Of a stretch of 64,000 bases of DNA, positions 53,790 through 62,574 are shown piece by piece. Position 1 is the first letter of the stretch; the number at the start of each line of letters is the position of its first letter. The notes under the pieces were generated by a model. That model worked only from the letters and a program-made list of their open reading frames with translations. It searched no databases and was not told the DNA's origin. Source of the stretch: Vibrio sp. PID17_43 (GTDB taxonomy: Bacteria > Pseudomonadota > Gammaproteobacteria > Enterobacterales > Vibrionaceae). The stretch lies in assembly GCF_002608565.1 (NCBI RefSeq), contig NZ_LIXM01000002.1:124001-188000 (forward strand). The letters run 5' to 3'. The translations under genes were made by a program, and so were the position numbers.

Positions 53790-54425
53790 TTACAATGGCT
53801 CTTCGATAAGTAGCTTAACACCAAGTACCACCAGCACAGCCCCTGTAGCCCCCTCCATCCACTTCATAAAGTGTGCATTTTTTAAAAGGTTTTTGGCTGA
53901 ATTCAATACGCCAGCTAACCCACATTGCCATACCATCGCAATCACAAAGTGAATTAACGCCATCGCCATCGATTGAACCAAAGGGGTCCCTTCTGGATTC
54001 ACAAATTGCGGCAAAAATGCGAGATAGAAAACCGCAGTTTTCGGGTTAAGCACGTTCGACAAAAAACCTTCTCGAAAAGAACGTTTAGCGCTGTAGACCT
54101 GGTAAGTTTGTTCCGCCACAGCGATGCCTTTGCTCGCATTCATCCATGACTTTAAGCTACTGATACCTAACCAAATAAGGTACGCAGCTCCCACCATCTT
54201 TACCATTTGGAATAGCTCCGCAGATTGAGCTAATACCGCAGAAATACCAATCGCGGAGAAGAAGGCATGTACAAACAAGCCAAAGCAAATTCCTAAACTG
54301 GTGGTACACCCATCCTTTAGCCCTGCTCTACTGGTGTTACGAATCACCAAAGCAGTATCTAGCCCCGGTGTGAGCGTTAATATCGTGATGGCAATGAGAA
54401 ATGCCTCGAAATTTAAAATATCCAT
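53790..54425 (-). CDS. LysE/RhtB-family exporter
   Basis: A 211-residue, six-helix protein with the family start ITILTLTPGLDTALVIRNTSRAGLKDG and the LSNVLNPKTAVFYLAFLPQFV segment. Members pump out amino acids or homoserine lactones. The substrate is unknown. A related gene lies at 58692. It is convergent with the symporter gene. Confidence 0.9.
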   Translation of the reverse strand: MDILNFEAFLIAITILTLTPGLDTALVIRNTSRAGLKDGCTTSLGICFGLFVHAFFSAIGISAVLAQSAELFQMVKMVGAAYLIWLGISSLKSWMNASKGIAVAEQTYQVYSAKRSFREGFLSNVLNPKTAVFYLAFLPQFVNPEGTPLVQSMAMALIHFVIAMVWQCGLAGVLNSAKNLLKNAHFMKWMEGATGAVLVVLGVKLLIEEPL

Positions 54426-54551
54426 ATCATTCTTTGTGTCGTCAGCTTTCCTCGATCATTAACGCCAATCGTTTCAATGCGCAAGTTTCTTTTTCAATAA
54501 CCGTGTCATTCAAATGACCATAACTGGCCGATACCTAAGCAGCATCAAGAG

Positions 54552-54586
54552 GTATACCCAAGTGATCTAGAAATGCTCGGGTATAC
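54552..54586. repeat. Vibrio-type intergenic element with GTATACCC/GGGTATAC ends
   Basis: An imperfect palindrome. Read on the minus strand its core resembles the sequence at 59448-59472 (about 18 of 25 bases), including the shared ACTTGGGTATAC. Short dispersed elements with this TATACCCAAGT core are, as far as I recall, frequent between Vibrio genes. Confidence 0.5.
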
Positions 54587-54699
54587 AACCACCTAGATTT
54601 GTGCACAATAGTTCTACGTCACTTAGCGAAAGATTCGAGCCCAACATCTAATTTACGATTTGGGGTGTTTAAGGAAAGAACATAGTAAAGAGTAGTCAC

Positions 54700-56175
54700 A
54701 TGAACGCATTTCAAAAACTTGTCGAACATTCAAACAAAGTCTCTAATTTCAGACACCTATCTTCCATCGTCGGGTGGGATCAAGCGGCAGTTATGCCATC
54801 AGGCGGCGCTGAAGCTCGCTCTAATGCCATGGCAGAATTAGAGGTCCATATCCATTCACTCATGACTCAGCCCCATCTTGGCGACCTGTTTGCTCAAGCA
54901 GAAGCGCAAACGCTATCCGCGAGCGAACAAGCCGTCTTACGCGAGATGAAACGTGAATGGCAACAAGCCAATCTACTTCCCGAATCTCTCGTACATGCTC
55001 AATCTCTCGCTGGCTCCAAGTGTGAACATGCCTGGCGCAGCCAACGCGGCAACAATGACTGGGATGGCTTCGAAAAAAACTGGGCAGAAGTGGTCAAACT
55101 GTCTCAAGAAGAAGCACAAATCCGTGGGGAAGCAGCAGGTAGTACACCTTATGACGCCATGCTGGATATCTATGAACCTGGCACCACTTCGGCTTCATTG
55201 GATACGCTGTTCGCAGATGTAAAGACTTGGCTTCCTTCGCTAATTGATGAGGCGATTGAAAAGCAAAAGCACAACAATATTCTATTGCCAAGTGGTCACT
55301 ACCCTACTGACAAGCAAAAAGCATTAGGCTTGGAAGTGATGAAGTTGCTTCAGTTTAACTTTGAGCATGGTCGTCTAGATGAAAGTGTACATCCATTCTG
55401 TGGTGGTGTTTCTACTGATGTTCGTATCACGACTCGCTACGACGAAAATGAATTTGTACAATCACTCATGGGCATTGTGCATGAAACAGGCCACGCACGC
55501 TATGAGCAGGGCTTGCCCCAATCACTTGCTGGAACACCGGCGGGAGAGGCTCGCTCCATGGGTATTCATGAGGCACAATCGCTATTTTTCGAAATGCAAC
55601 TTGGTCGTAGTGAAGCCTTTGTTGACCATTTAGCACGTTTAGCCGCAAATCATTTCCAAGGCGCAGAATTTGAACAAGAAAACCTGTCTAAGATCTACAC
55701 TCATGTCAATAAAGGGTTTATCCGTGTCGATGCTGATGAATTAACCTACCCGGCACACGTTATCTTGCGCTACGAAATTGAACGCGACTTAATGAACGGG
55801 GCGATCAAACACACTGACGTTCCAGAACTGTGGAATGAGAAGATGAAAGCGTATTTAGGGCTTTCCACTGAGGGGAACTATAAAAATGGCTGCCTCCAGG
55901 ATATACATTGGACAGATGGTAGTTTTGGTTACTTCCCAAGCTACACATTAGGTGCCATGTATGCGTCTCAGTTTATGGCTGCCATGAAGCAAACCGTTGA
56001 TGTTGACGCGGCTATCCGCTCAGGCGATCTTTCACCCGTCTTTACGTGGTTAGCAGACAACATCTGGAGCAAAGGGAGTTTGTTAACGACTGACGAGTTG
56101 GTAAGCCAAGCAACAGGTGAAGTGCTCAATGCTAAGCACTTTAAAGCACATTTAGAGAACCGCTACCTAGGCTAA
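54700..56175 (+). CDS. Metallocarboxypeptidase, M32 family
   Basis: A 491-residue zinc carboxypeptidase. Zinc site His261-Glu-Thr-Gly-His265 (GIVHETGHARYEQG) with a downstream EAQSLFFE glutamate. The M32-specific HPF (231-233) and DVRITTRY (240-247) motifs are intact, as is the C-terminal HWTDGSFGYFPSYTLGAMYA. It trims peptides from the C-terminus in the cytoplasm. Terminated by a hairpin at 56201. Confidence 0.95.
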   Translation: MNAFQKLVEHSNKVSNFRHLSSIVGWDQAAVMPSGGAEARSNAMAELEVHIHSLMTQPHLGDLFAQAEAQTLSASEQAVLREMKREWQQANLLPESLVHAQSLAGSKCEHAWRSQRGNNDWDGFEKNWAEVVKLSQEEAQIRGEAAGSTPYDAMLDIYEPGTTSASLDTLFADVKTWLPSLIDEAIEKQKHNNILLPSGHYPTDKQKALGLEVMKLLQFNFEHGRLDESVHPFCGGVSTDVRITTRYDENEFVQSLMGIVHETGHARYEQGLPQSLAGTPAGEARSMGIHEAQSLFFEMQLGRSEAFVDHLARLAANHFQGAEFEQENLSKIYTHVNKGFIRVDADELTYPAHVILRYEIERDLMNGAIKHTDVPELWNEKMKAYLGLSTEGNYKNGCLQDIHWTDGSFGYFPSYTLGAMYASQFMAAMKQTVDVDAAIRSGDLSPVFTWLADNIWSKGSLLTTDELVSQATGEVLNAKHFKAHLENRYLG

Positions 56176-56200
56176 TAGCCCCTGTCCGTTCATAAATGCA

Positions 56201-56228
56201 AAAGGCTGGTTTGATACTAGCCTTTTTA
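56201..56228 (+). terminator. Terminator of the M32 peptidase gene
   Basis: AAAGGCT/AGCCTTT with additional pairing in a longer loop, followed by TTTTT. It lies only 15 bases before the MarR coding region. Confidence 0.7.
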
Positions 56229-56242
56229 GTATTCACTTAATC

Positions 56243-56671
56243 TTGATTGCTTTTTACTGTGCTTTTCATCTTGTACACGTTTTGAAACGTCAGTTGCATG
56301 AACAGGTTGAGCAACTCGACCTGCCCATCGCACCAATGCACGTTCGAGCGTTCAAAATCATCAGCAAAAAATCACCATGTACCGCGATGGATGTAGTGAG
56401 CGTTCTTGATAGAGATAAAGCTCAAGTTACGCGCCTCATTAAAACACTAGTTGAAGAGGGGTTTATTGAAAAAAGACCAAATCCAGAAGATAAGCGCAGT
56501 CAATGTTTATTAACCACTGAAAAAGGTAATGCAGTCCTAACAAAAATCAAAACCATTGATAATGAGATCTTGCGTAAAATGACGGACGACGTATCCAATG
56601 AAGAGCTCAATGCCTTTCAATTAATTGCCGAAAAATTAGCGACTAACCTCGCCCAAAAAGACGAAAACTAA
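56243..56671 (+). CDS. MarR-family regulator with uncertain start
   Basis: A 142-residue protein with a good winged-helix core (CTAMDVVSVLDRDKAQVTRLIKTLVEEGFIEKRPNPEDKRSQCLLT), but the first ATG lies within helix 1. The only early candidate is a TTG at 56243 without a clear ribosome site, right after a terminator. The normal MarR N-terminal helix seems partly present (IAFYCAFHLVHVLKRQLHEQ). Either the start is TTG or an upstream piece with the promoter was lost. Confidence 0.65.
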   Translation: MIAFYCAFHLVHVLKRQLHEQVEQLDLPIAPMHVRAFKIISKKSPCTAMDVVSVLDRDKAQVTRLIKTLVEEGFIEKRPNPEDKRSQCLLTTEKGNAVLTKIKTIDNEILRKMTDDVSNEELNAFQLIAEKLATNLAQKDEN

Positions 56672-56721
56672 AAATCCCCTCAGGTAGCCCTTGCGCTAGC
56701 TGAGGGCAATGACAAATACCG

Positions 56722-57243
56722 CTAACATAAGAGCTCATCAATTACGTGATAGACCAATTTCCCTCCAACGAACTTACTTTCCATCAGTGCTATAGAATTA
56801 ATTGGAAGGTGAAGTGATATAATAGGTAGCTGGTCCAATCGTACATGCCTATCTACATGGCGTGCTATCGTGATATGCGGAAGATACTTATGTGACTCCG
56901 TTATAAATCCATTTTTCGTCAATTTATGTCTTAGCTCATTTTGCAACCGTCCGAGTTCAGGGTTCTCTGAGATACCTAGCCAAGCCAGCTGCCCACTGCT
57001 CTGGCGGAATGAGCCATAGTGGTCAACGACCACGTATTCACAACGCGTGATCACTTGTTGAAGTATTCTCACGAGCTTGTTCATTTCTTCATGTGTCGCT
57101 TCACCGATAAATGCTAGGGTAATATGGAAGTTTGACGCACGCGTCTTACGACCAGATGACCGTTTCTGTGCCAGTATCTCTTGAGCCTGTCTAATCTTCG
57201 CCTTTGCTGAAGCATCGAACGTTAAAGCAAAGAACAATCTCAT
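56722..57243 (-). CDS. thpR: RNA 2',3'-cyclic phosphodiesterase (ThpR/LigT)
   Basis: A 173-residue 2H phosphoesterase that opens 2',3'-cyclic phosphates in RNA. Both HxT/S motifs are present: His40 (FHITLAFIG) and His123 (PHITIARH). Of two adjacent ATGs the one at 57243 leaves proper spacing to the AGGAGG site. It is convergent with the MarR gene. Confidence 0.92.
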   Translation of the reverse strand: MRLFFALTFDASAKAKIRQAQEILAQKRSSGRKTRASNFHITLAFIGEATHEEMNKLVRILQQVITRCEYVVVDHYGSFRQSSGQLAWLGISENPELGRLQNELRHKLTKNGFITESHKYLPHITIARHVDRHVRLDQLPIISLHLPINSIALMESKFVGGKLVYHVIDELLC

Positions 57244-57323
57244 CATGCCTCCTGCGACTATCGCTTAACCAAGTAAGTTGAGGTTATGTTGATACCGTAA
57301 CGAGTTTGGCAAATTATAGCTGA

Positions 57324-57354
57324 TAAAAGAAAGCCCAGAGTTAAACTCTGGGCT
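57324..57354 (-). terminator. Terminator of the LpxL-like gene
   Basis: On the minus strand AGCCCAGAGTT pairs with AACTCTGGGCT and is followed by TTTCTTTT, just after the stop at 57361. Confidence 0.82.
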
Positions 57355-57360
57355 ATCGAA

Positions 57361-58308
57361 TTACATCGCTGGTGCTAAGCAAGGCTTATACAAACACATT
57401 TCGCCTTCCGGGCGAGTTTTAAAACGGCGATGAAGCCACATGTACTGACTTGGGCTAGCTAAAATCGATTTTTCGACAATCTTGTTCACGAATACCGCCG
57501 CTTGGTCAGGATCGTTTTTCGGGAAGCCGTCAACAGGCGCACTGATCGTTAAGGTGTAATGACCATCCTCACCTCTCACCATCGTAAATGGAACAATCGC
57601 ACAATCTGTCTGGTCTACCAATAAGCTGGTTCCCGTTGTCGTACATGCTTTTGATACCGCAAACAATGGTGCGAACGTTGAACGACGAACACCATAATCA
57701 TGATCAGGAGCGTACCAAACACGTTGACCCGTATTCAGTGCTTCAAACATACCTTTCACGTTTTTACGGTCAATCAAAGTACGATTTGAGCGAGAACGCC
57801 CTTGGTACTGGAAATAGTCAAAGCAAGGGTTATTGTTTGGTCGGTACACGCCTGTTCCTGATTTTTTAATACCAAACGCTCTCGCGCCTAGCTCTAAGTT
57901 CATGGAATGCACAGCCAACATCAACACGCCTTTACCCTGCTTTTCAAGGGCCTCAATATGCTCCATGCCTTCGATAGTAACGTGTTTATTTATCCTTCTA
58001 TCAGACCAAAACCAAGCCATTGCAGTTTCAAACAGCGCAATGCCCGAATTATCAATGTTATCTTTTAAAATCTTCTCACGTTCTTTGTCATCCATTTTTG
58101 GGAAGCACAGCTCTAAATTGCGCCTAATGGTTACTTGACGCTTTTTCATCAAACGCATGGCAATACGACCGATCCCTCGACCTAAAGCAAGTTGCGTATG
58201 AAATGGGAGAAGACTAAAAAGATACATTATTCCGATAATGGTAAGAGTTCCCCAGTAGCGTGGTGCCAACAATGCTGCTTTAAATTTGGGCGCGTTATAT
58301 TTATTCAT
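57361..58308 (-). CDS. Lipid A late acyltransferase (LpxL/LpxP type)
   Basis: A 315-residue inner-membrane enzyme that adds a secondary acyl chain to Kdo-lipid IVA. The N-terminus has one membrane helix (about 20-38). The catalytic HX4E box is His134-Ser-Met-Asn-Leu-Glu139, followed by YRPNNNPCFD, RSNRTLIDRKNVKGM and WYAPDHDYG. The sequence fits LpxL/LpxP better than LpxM. Vibrios carry several such genes; which chain this one adds is unclear. Confidence 0.88.
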   Translation of the reverse strand: MNKYNAPKFKAALLAPRYWGTLTIIGIMYLFSLLPFHTQLALGRGIGRIAMRLMKKRQVTIRRNLELCFPKMDDKEREKILKDNIDNSGIALFETAMAWFWSDRRINKHVTIEGMEHIEALEKQGKGVLMLAVHSMNLELGARAFGIKKSGTGVYRPNNNPCFDYFQYQGRSRSNRTLIDRKNVKGMFEALNTGQRVWYAPDHDYGVRRSTFAPLFAVSKACTTTGTSLLVDQTDCAIVPFTMVRGEDGHYTLTISAPVDGFPKNDPDQAAVFVNKIVEKSILASPSQYMWLHRRFKTRPEGEMCLYKPCLAPAM

Positions 58309-58691
58309 GAATAGGTCATCAGACGAGTCCGTGGTCGGACGGTAAAAATAAAATGTTTGATAAAATAAACTTTTATCATTGATTGTGCTTATAACAAAAA
58401 CTAAAGCGCGCGGATTCTATGTTTGTTCGACACACGACACAATAAGAACTTACCCAAACTCCGACTGTCGATTCCAAAATTGACATAAAAGTACAGATTT
58501 CACACTAAGTGAGTAATGACATCATGGATCAGTCCGCTAGTTAGGGAGAAGTCAGAATAAATAGAAGTGCTCTTATCAACTTAATATGGATAGCAGAATC
58601 ACACGCTAAAAGTTTGTTTTTCTAGACTGCCAAGTGTACAGTTATGCCCTCTTGTTTGCTGACGCAATTCTTTTAACCAATTGGAATAAGA
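58309..58691. other. Divergent intergenic region with no gene
   Basis: 383 mostly AT-rich bases between the LpxL-like and RhtB-like genes. It presumably holds both promoters. No coding frame, repeat or operator stands out. Confidence 0.5.
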
Positions 58692-59321
58692 ATGAACATC
58701 GACACCTTGTTCGCCTTTGGCGGAATTGTCTTCTTCCTCGCGGTCATTCCCGGCCCAAACGCTTTGCTCATCTTATTTACTGCACTGACACAAAGCCGCA
58801 GATTTGCCATTGCGAATATCCTAGGGATTTGGCTTGGTTTTCTTATCCATGCTTTTATTTCCGCAAAGGGCCTAAGTTTGCTTCTTTCTCAATCTGCCGT
58901 GGCATTCAATGCATTCAAATGGATAGGGGTTGCTTATTTAATCTGGCTAGGTCTCAACAATCTTAAAAGCGGGCTCAAGATGGCTGAACAAAAGCTCAAG
59001 CTTGACCGAAAAATCGAGAAACAAACACTTAAGCAAGCGTTTGTAAAAGGGTTACTCACGAATCTTCTCAATCCAAAAATCGTGCTATTTTACTTATCAA
59101 TCTTTCCTCAATTCGTTCAGCCTACCCATATTCTTGAACAAAGTATGATGTTAGGTATGCTTCAAGCCTGTATTGTCGCAAGTTGGTTTTTATTTGTGAT
59201 TTTTTTCGCGAGCAAAGTAAAAGCGATGCTCACGGCATCAAAAACCAGCAAATGGCTTAACTATATCAGTGGTGGTTTGTTCATCTTTTTTGGTATTGGT
59301 TTAGCCAACACTCGCTTGTAA
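58692..59321 (+). CDS. LysE/RhtB-family exporter (second)
   Basis: A 209-residue, six-helix exporter with GGIVFFLAVIPGPNALLILFTALTQSRRF at the N-terminus and LLTNLLNPKIVLFYLSIFPQFVQP in the middle, typical for LysE/RhtB. It is a different branch from the gene at 53790 (ending in KTSKWLNYISGGLFIFFGIGLA). Amino-acid or metabolite export is inferred. It begins behind weak ribosome-site sequence (GGAATAAGA). Confidence 0.9.
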   Translation: MNIDTLFAFGGIVFFLAVIPGPNALLILFTALTQSRRFAIANILGIWLGFLIHAFISAKGLSLLLSQSAVAFNAFKWIGVAYLIWLGLNNLKSGLKMAEQKLKLDRKIEKQTLKQAFVKGLLTNLLNPKIVLFYLSIFPQFVQPTHILEQSMMLGMLQACIVASWFLFVIFFASKVKAMLTASKTSKWLNYISGGLFIFFGIGLANTRL

Positions 59322-59447
59322 GATTGAAACTCCACCGCTATCTAGTGCTCGGTGTAATCATGATAAGGGCAGACCTTTCCTTTCAGGAAGACCATATTCT
59401 CCCTCTGTTGCCTCGCCTTCAAACCAAGTCATTCTCACTGAGCCAAG

Positions 59448-59472
59448 CATCTTGAGGTTACTTGGGTATACA
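59448..59472. repeat. Second copy of the TATACCCAAGT-type intergenic element
   Basis: GCATCTTGAGGTTACTTGGGTATAC matches the element near 54552-54576 (read on the other strand) at about 18 of 25 positions. It lies in a 293-base gap that otherwise holds nothing recognisable. Confidence 0.5.
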
Positions 59473-59614
59473 CATTCATTGATATATTTTTCTGTATTAG
59501 CTTTGTGCAGTTTTCACCAACACTAACGTTTACATCAATAGAGAAGCATCGCCCAAACTTTCTCTTCATTTTTGAGTAAATACAGACCATTTTTGTCTAT
59601 ATACCTGCTGTTTA

Positions 59615-59917
59615 TCACTGTCCTACAATGGCAGCCAAATCGAGTTTTTGCCCATAAAGGAGATAACCGACTGTCCCGACCAGAACAATTCCTACCCCAG
59701 TCCAGTTAACATACACGATCCCGACAGGCATGCTTTTCACGGTGACAGATAGTAAGAAAAATGCAATGCCATAACCAATTCGTACCAACTTACTTGGCAT
59801 CATTTGAGTGAACTGTTCGGTCTTAGGAATATAAGAAGTGGCAATCACTTCACATACGATTGCAAGAGGCAAAGAAATCATAGGAGGCATGGCAACAAGC
59901 ATTTTGAACATAAACAA
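59615..59917 (-). pseudogene. SMR-family multidrug transporter lacking its last helix
   Basis: The 100-residue frame has three of the four helices of an EmrE-like protein. The membrane-embedded glutamate is present (LAIVCEVIATSYIPKTEQF), and helix 3 ends in VGIVLVGTVGYLLYGQKLDLAAIVGQ. EmrE would continue with about 25 more residues (helix 4), but a TGA stops it. The usual Trp-Ser-Gly of helix 3 reads Trp-Thr-Gly. The start is uncertain (three in-frame ATGs). Probably decayed. Confidence 0.65.
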
Positions 59918-60093
59918 TCAACGCGCAATCAAATATATACTCGATGAAATATCGGAGTCTCTGAATAGCGCATGATAAGCAAATCCGCATGGCCGAACAT
60001 AAAAAGGTGATGTAAGTCAAATTTTAGCAGGTAATAATGTTCTGCCAGCTAAGCGGCGTTCATGTTCGAACAAATACCTCAACCAACCCTGAC

Positions 60094-60429
60094 TTATTGT
60101 TGCTGTTGCGCGATAGCAAAATAGATTTGCATGTCAATTGGCTCCGGCGTATTGAGCAGCATCTTACCTATTTCTCTCTGAAAGTGCCCATAATTACCAA
60201 GCTCTTCCGTCAATCCTAGACGCTCATAATTATCCTGACAGGTAAACATACCGTAAGCATAGTGAAATCGACAAATGTCATTGTGTTTGTCATACCCGAA
60301 TTCATAAAGCGCCTGATCGATTTCTTCTGGTGTATAAGTACTTTTATCTCCAAATGAGCGCAATAAAACCGTAGGCACTTGCTGAGCAATGCTCTGAATT
60401 TTCTCTTTCTTTTTAAAAAGACCGAACAT
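60094..60429 (-). CDS. Unknown 111-residue protein
   Basis: A small soluble protein beginning MFGLFKKKEKIQSIAQQVPTVLLRSF, then an EF-hand-like but unconfirmed acidic stretch and a Gln tail. No domain recognised. The ATG at 60429 has a GGAGG site, which settles the start over the GTG four codons earlier. Monocistronic. Confidence 0.75.
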   Translation of the reverse strand: MFGLFKKKEKIQSIAQQVPTVLLRSFGDKSTYTPEEIDQALYEFGYDKHNDICRFHYAYGMFTCQDNYERLGLTEELGNYGHFQREIGKMLLNTPEPIDMQIYFAIAQQQQ

Positions 60430-60678
60430 AACGTCCTCCACTGACGATATTAATACTAGCGTAGTACCGAAGAGCCTTTAATTTCTAGCTGCTGTCAGGA
60501 TGATAAAATTATAGTAGCCTGTTTTCATAACGTGCACCAAATACAAATCAAACGTTGCAATATGATGTAATCAGAAACATTGGAGCCATCACACTTGATG
60601 ATTTAACATGAAGCGCACACCACAGCCCCTTCGTACGCATCATAGCCATTTGCGTATCGACAATCGGCATTAATTGCG

Positions 60679-60710
60679 TTAACTTTAGATGTATAGACGT
60701 CTAAAGTTAA
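60679..60710. promoter_or_regulatory. MetJ operator (met boxes) upstream of metA
   Basis: Two adjacent 8-base met boxes (AGATGTAT at 60687 and AGACGTCT at 60695, the second a perfect consensus) are framed by an 11-base perfect inverted repeat TTAACTTTAGA/TCTAAAGTTAA. The element ends 17 bases before the metA start codon, so MetJ-SAM would repress metA. Confidence 0.85.
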
Positions 60711-60726
60711 GCTTAGGGAGAAAGCC

Positions 60727-61668
60727 GTGCCAATTAGAATTCCAGATCAACTACCCGCTACCGATGTTTTAAGGACAGAAAACATCTTTGTGATGAGCGA
60801 GAGCCGCGCGGCAAGTCAGGAAATCCGTCCACTCCGAGTGCTTATTCTCAATTTAATGCCAAAGAAAATTGAAACAGAAACTCAGTTTCTGCGCCTGCTT
60901 TCAAACAGCCCTCTGCAAGTGAATGTTGAACTGCTGCGCATTGATAACCGCCCGAGTAAAAATACCCCAACAAAGCATTTAGACACTTTCTATCGTCAAT
61001 TTGAAATGGTCAAAGACAAAAACTTCGATGGTATGATCATCACAGGAGCACCACTTGGCCTCGTTCAGTTTGAAGACGTTATCTATTGGGATCATCTCAA
61101 AACCATCATGGAATGGGCGAAAGACCATGTGACATCGACACTTTATGTCTGTTGGGCGGCGCAAGCCGGCTTAAAACTGCTTTACGATTTGCCGAAGAAA
61201 ACACGCAAAGAAAAACTCTCCGGGGTATATCATCATAAAATTCACAACACTTACCACCCTGTGTTGAGAGGCTTCGACGATTCATTCTTAGCGCCCCATT
61301 CTCGCTATGCGGACTTTTCACTTGAGTTTCTCGAAACGCATACCGACCTTGATATCTTAGCGACATCCGATGTCGCAGGCGTATACTTGGCTACCACGAA
61401 AGACAAACGAAATGTGTTTGTGACTGGTCATCCAGAATACGACTCTCATACACTACACAATGAATATATTCGTGACTTAAGTGAAGGGATGGAACCTGCC
61501 ATGCCCGTCAATTACTATCCTAACAATAACCCTGACAACCCGCCGTTTGCGAGTTGGCGCAGTCACGGACACTTACTGTTCTCTAACTGGTTGAACTACT
61601 GTGTTTACCAACAAACACCTTACGATCTCGACCATTTCAGCGAGTCCGCCTTTACCAAAGATGATTAG
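60727..61668 (+). CDS. metA: Homoserine O-succinyltransferase
   Basis: A 313-residue enzyme that acylates homoserine in methionine synthesis. The catalytic triad is visible as Cys142 ([10 protein letters not shown]), His235 and Glu237 (VTGHPEYDS). [15 protein letters not shown] and GVYHHKI are family signatures. The acyl donor (succinyl or acetyl) cannot be told from this alone, but vibrios are generally annotated as succinyl. It starts with GTG, preceded by AGGGAG. MetJ boxes lie just upstream. Confidence 0.95.
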   Translation: MPIRIPDQLPATDVLRTENIFVMSESRAASQEIRPLRVLILNLMPKKIETETQFLRLLSNSPLQVNVELLRIDNRPSKNTPTKHLDTFYRQFEMVKDKNFDGMIITGAPLGLVQFEDVIYWDHLKTIMEWAKDHVTSTLYVCWAAQAGLKLLYDLPKKTRKEKLSGVYHHKIHNTYHPVLRGFDDSFLAPHSRYADFSLEFLETHTDLDILATSDVAGVYLATTKDKRNVFVTGHPEYDSHTLHNEYIRDLSEGMEPAMPVNYYPNNNPDNPPFASWRSHGHLLFSNWLNYCVYQQTPYDLDHFSESAFTKDD

Positions 61669-61695
61669 AGAAGTTATTTAGAGATTGTGAACTCA

Positions 61696-61716
61696 GCCGC
61701 CAGTTGGCGGCTTTTT
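61696..61716 (+). terminator. Terminator of metA
   Basis: GCCGCC/GGCGGC with a four-base loop followed by five T residues. Confidence 0.88.
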
Positions 61717-61817
61717 CATACCAGTTTGCAAGCCCGATCGCATTGTCATTTATCCTGCATGGGTTTTCGTTTAGTAATCCATATCATGCAAAAAGGTTCA
61801 GGGATGGGGAATGAAAA

Positions 61818-62540
61818 ATGAAGCTCACAAAACTTGGTACGTTATTGCTGATCAGTCAGTTAGGCGTCGTCGGCTGTGTAACAGTAAACGAGAACGGTCC
61901 AGTCGTTGAGGCCGATCCTGTCACTATGGCAGAATCCCGTATTGCCCTTGGGCTTGGTTATTTAAACAGTGGTAGCATGATCCGGGCACACGACAACTTA
62001 CAGCAAGCACTGACGCACGCGCCAAACTACTACCGCGCACAACTCTCCATGGCCCATTACTATGAGGTGGTGGGCGAAGATAGCAAAGCTGAAAACATAT
62101 ATAAGCGTTCCCTGCGTCAACACAGCAATAACGGAAATGTTCTAAACAATTACGGGACTTTCCTGTGCAAACGAGGCGATTTCCCACAAGCAGACCAAAT
62201 GTTCAATCGCGCGATCCAACAGCCCTATTACTACCTCATTCCCGCAAGTTATGAAAACGCAGGGTTCTGCGCGTTAAAATCAAATAATCCAGACAAGGCA
62301 AAATACTACTTCTCTCGTGCTATTGATCATGATCCTCATCGCCCGAAATCGATTCTACAATTAGCTAAGCTCGAGATTGATAGCGGAAACTACACCGATG
62401 CACGCCTTCGCTTAATGCGATTTAATCAAATGTATGGCGTTAAGCGACCTTCTCTTCAACTAATGGTCGAGCTTGAGCGGGAAGCTGGTAATAGAGTATT
62501 GGAGCAAAAATACCAAAAGCAATTGGATAAGTTAACCTGA
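61818..62540 (+). CDS. PilF/PilW-like TPR lipoprotein
   Basis: A 240-residue protein with a lipoprotein signal (LGVVGC, lipidated Cys20) and then about five TPR units (for example ARLGLGYLN-type and LNNYGTFLCKRGDFPQADQMFNRAIQ, the consensus of PilF). PilF pilots secretin assembly for type IV pili. The core pilF of vibrios normally lies with rlmN and ispG, so this isolated gene between metA and btu genes may be a paralogue with a different role. The ATG at 61818 follows GGGGA. Confidence 0.8.
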   Translation: MKLTKLGTLLLISQLGVVGCVTVNENGPVVEADPVTMAESRIALGLGYLNSGSMIRAHDNLQQALTHAPNYYRAQLSMAHYYEVVGEDSKAENIYKRSLRQHSNNGNVLNNYGTFLCKRGDFPQADQMFNRAIQQPYYYLIPASYENAGFCALKSNNPDKAKYYFSRAIDHDPHRPKSILQLAKLEIDSGNYTDARLRLMRFNQMYGVKRPSLQLMVELEREAGNRVLEQKYQKQLDKLT

Positions 62541-62574
62541 GTTCAGGTTAACTCGTGAGAAACGGTCTAAAGCG

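Noticed and set aside
58318..58345. A GACGAGTCCGTGGTCGGACGG string resembling part of a hammerhead ribozyme
   Set aside because: The conserved GAAA and the other core strands are missing, so only a short chance hairpin remains.
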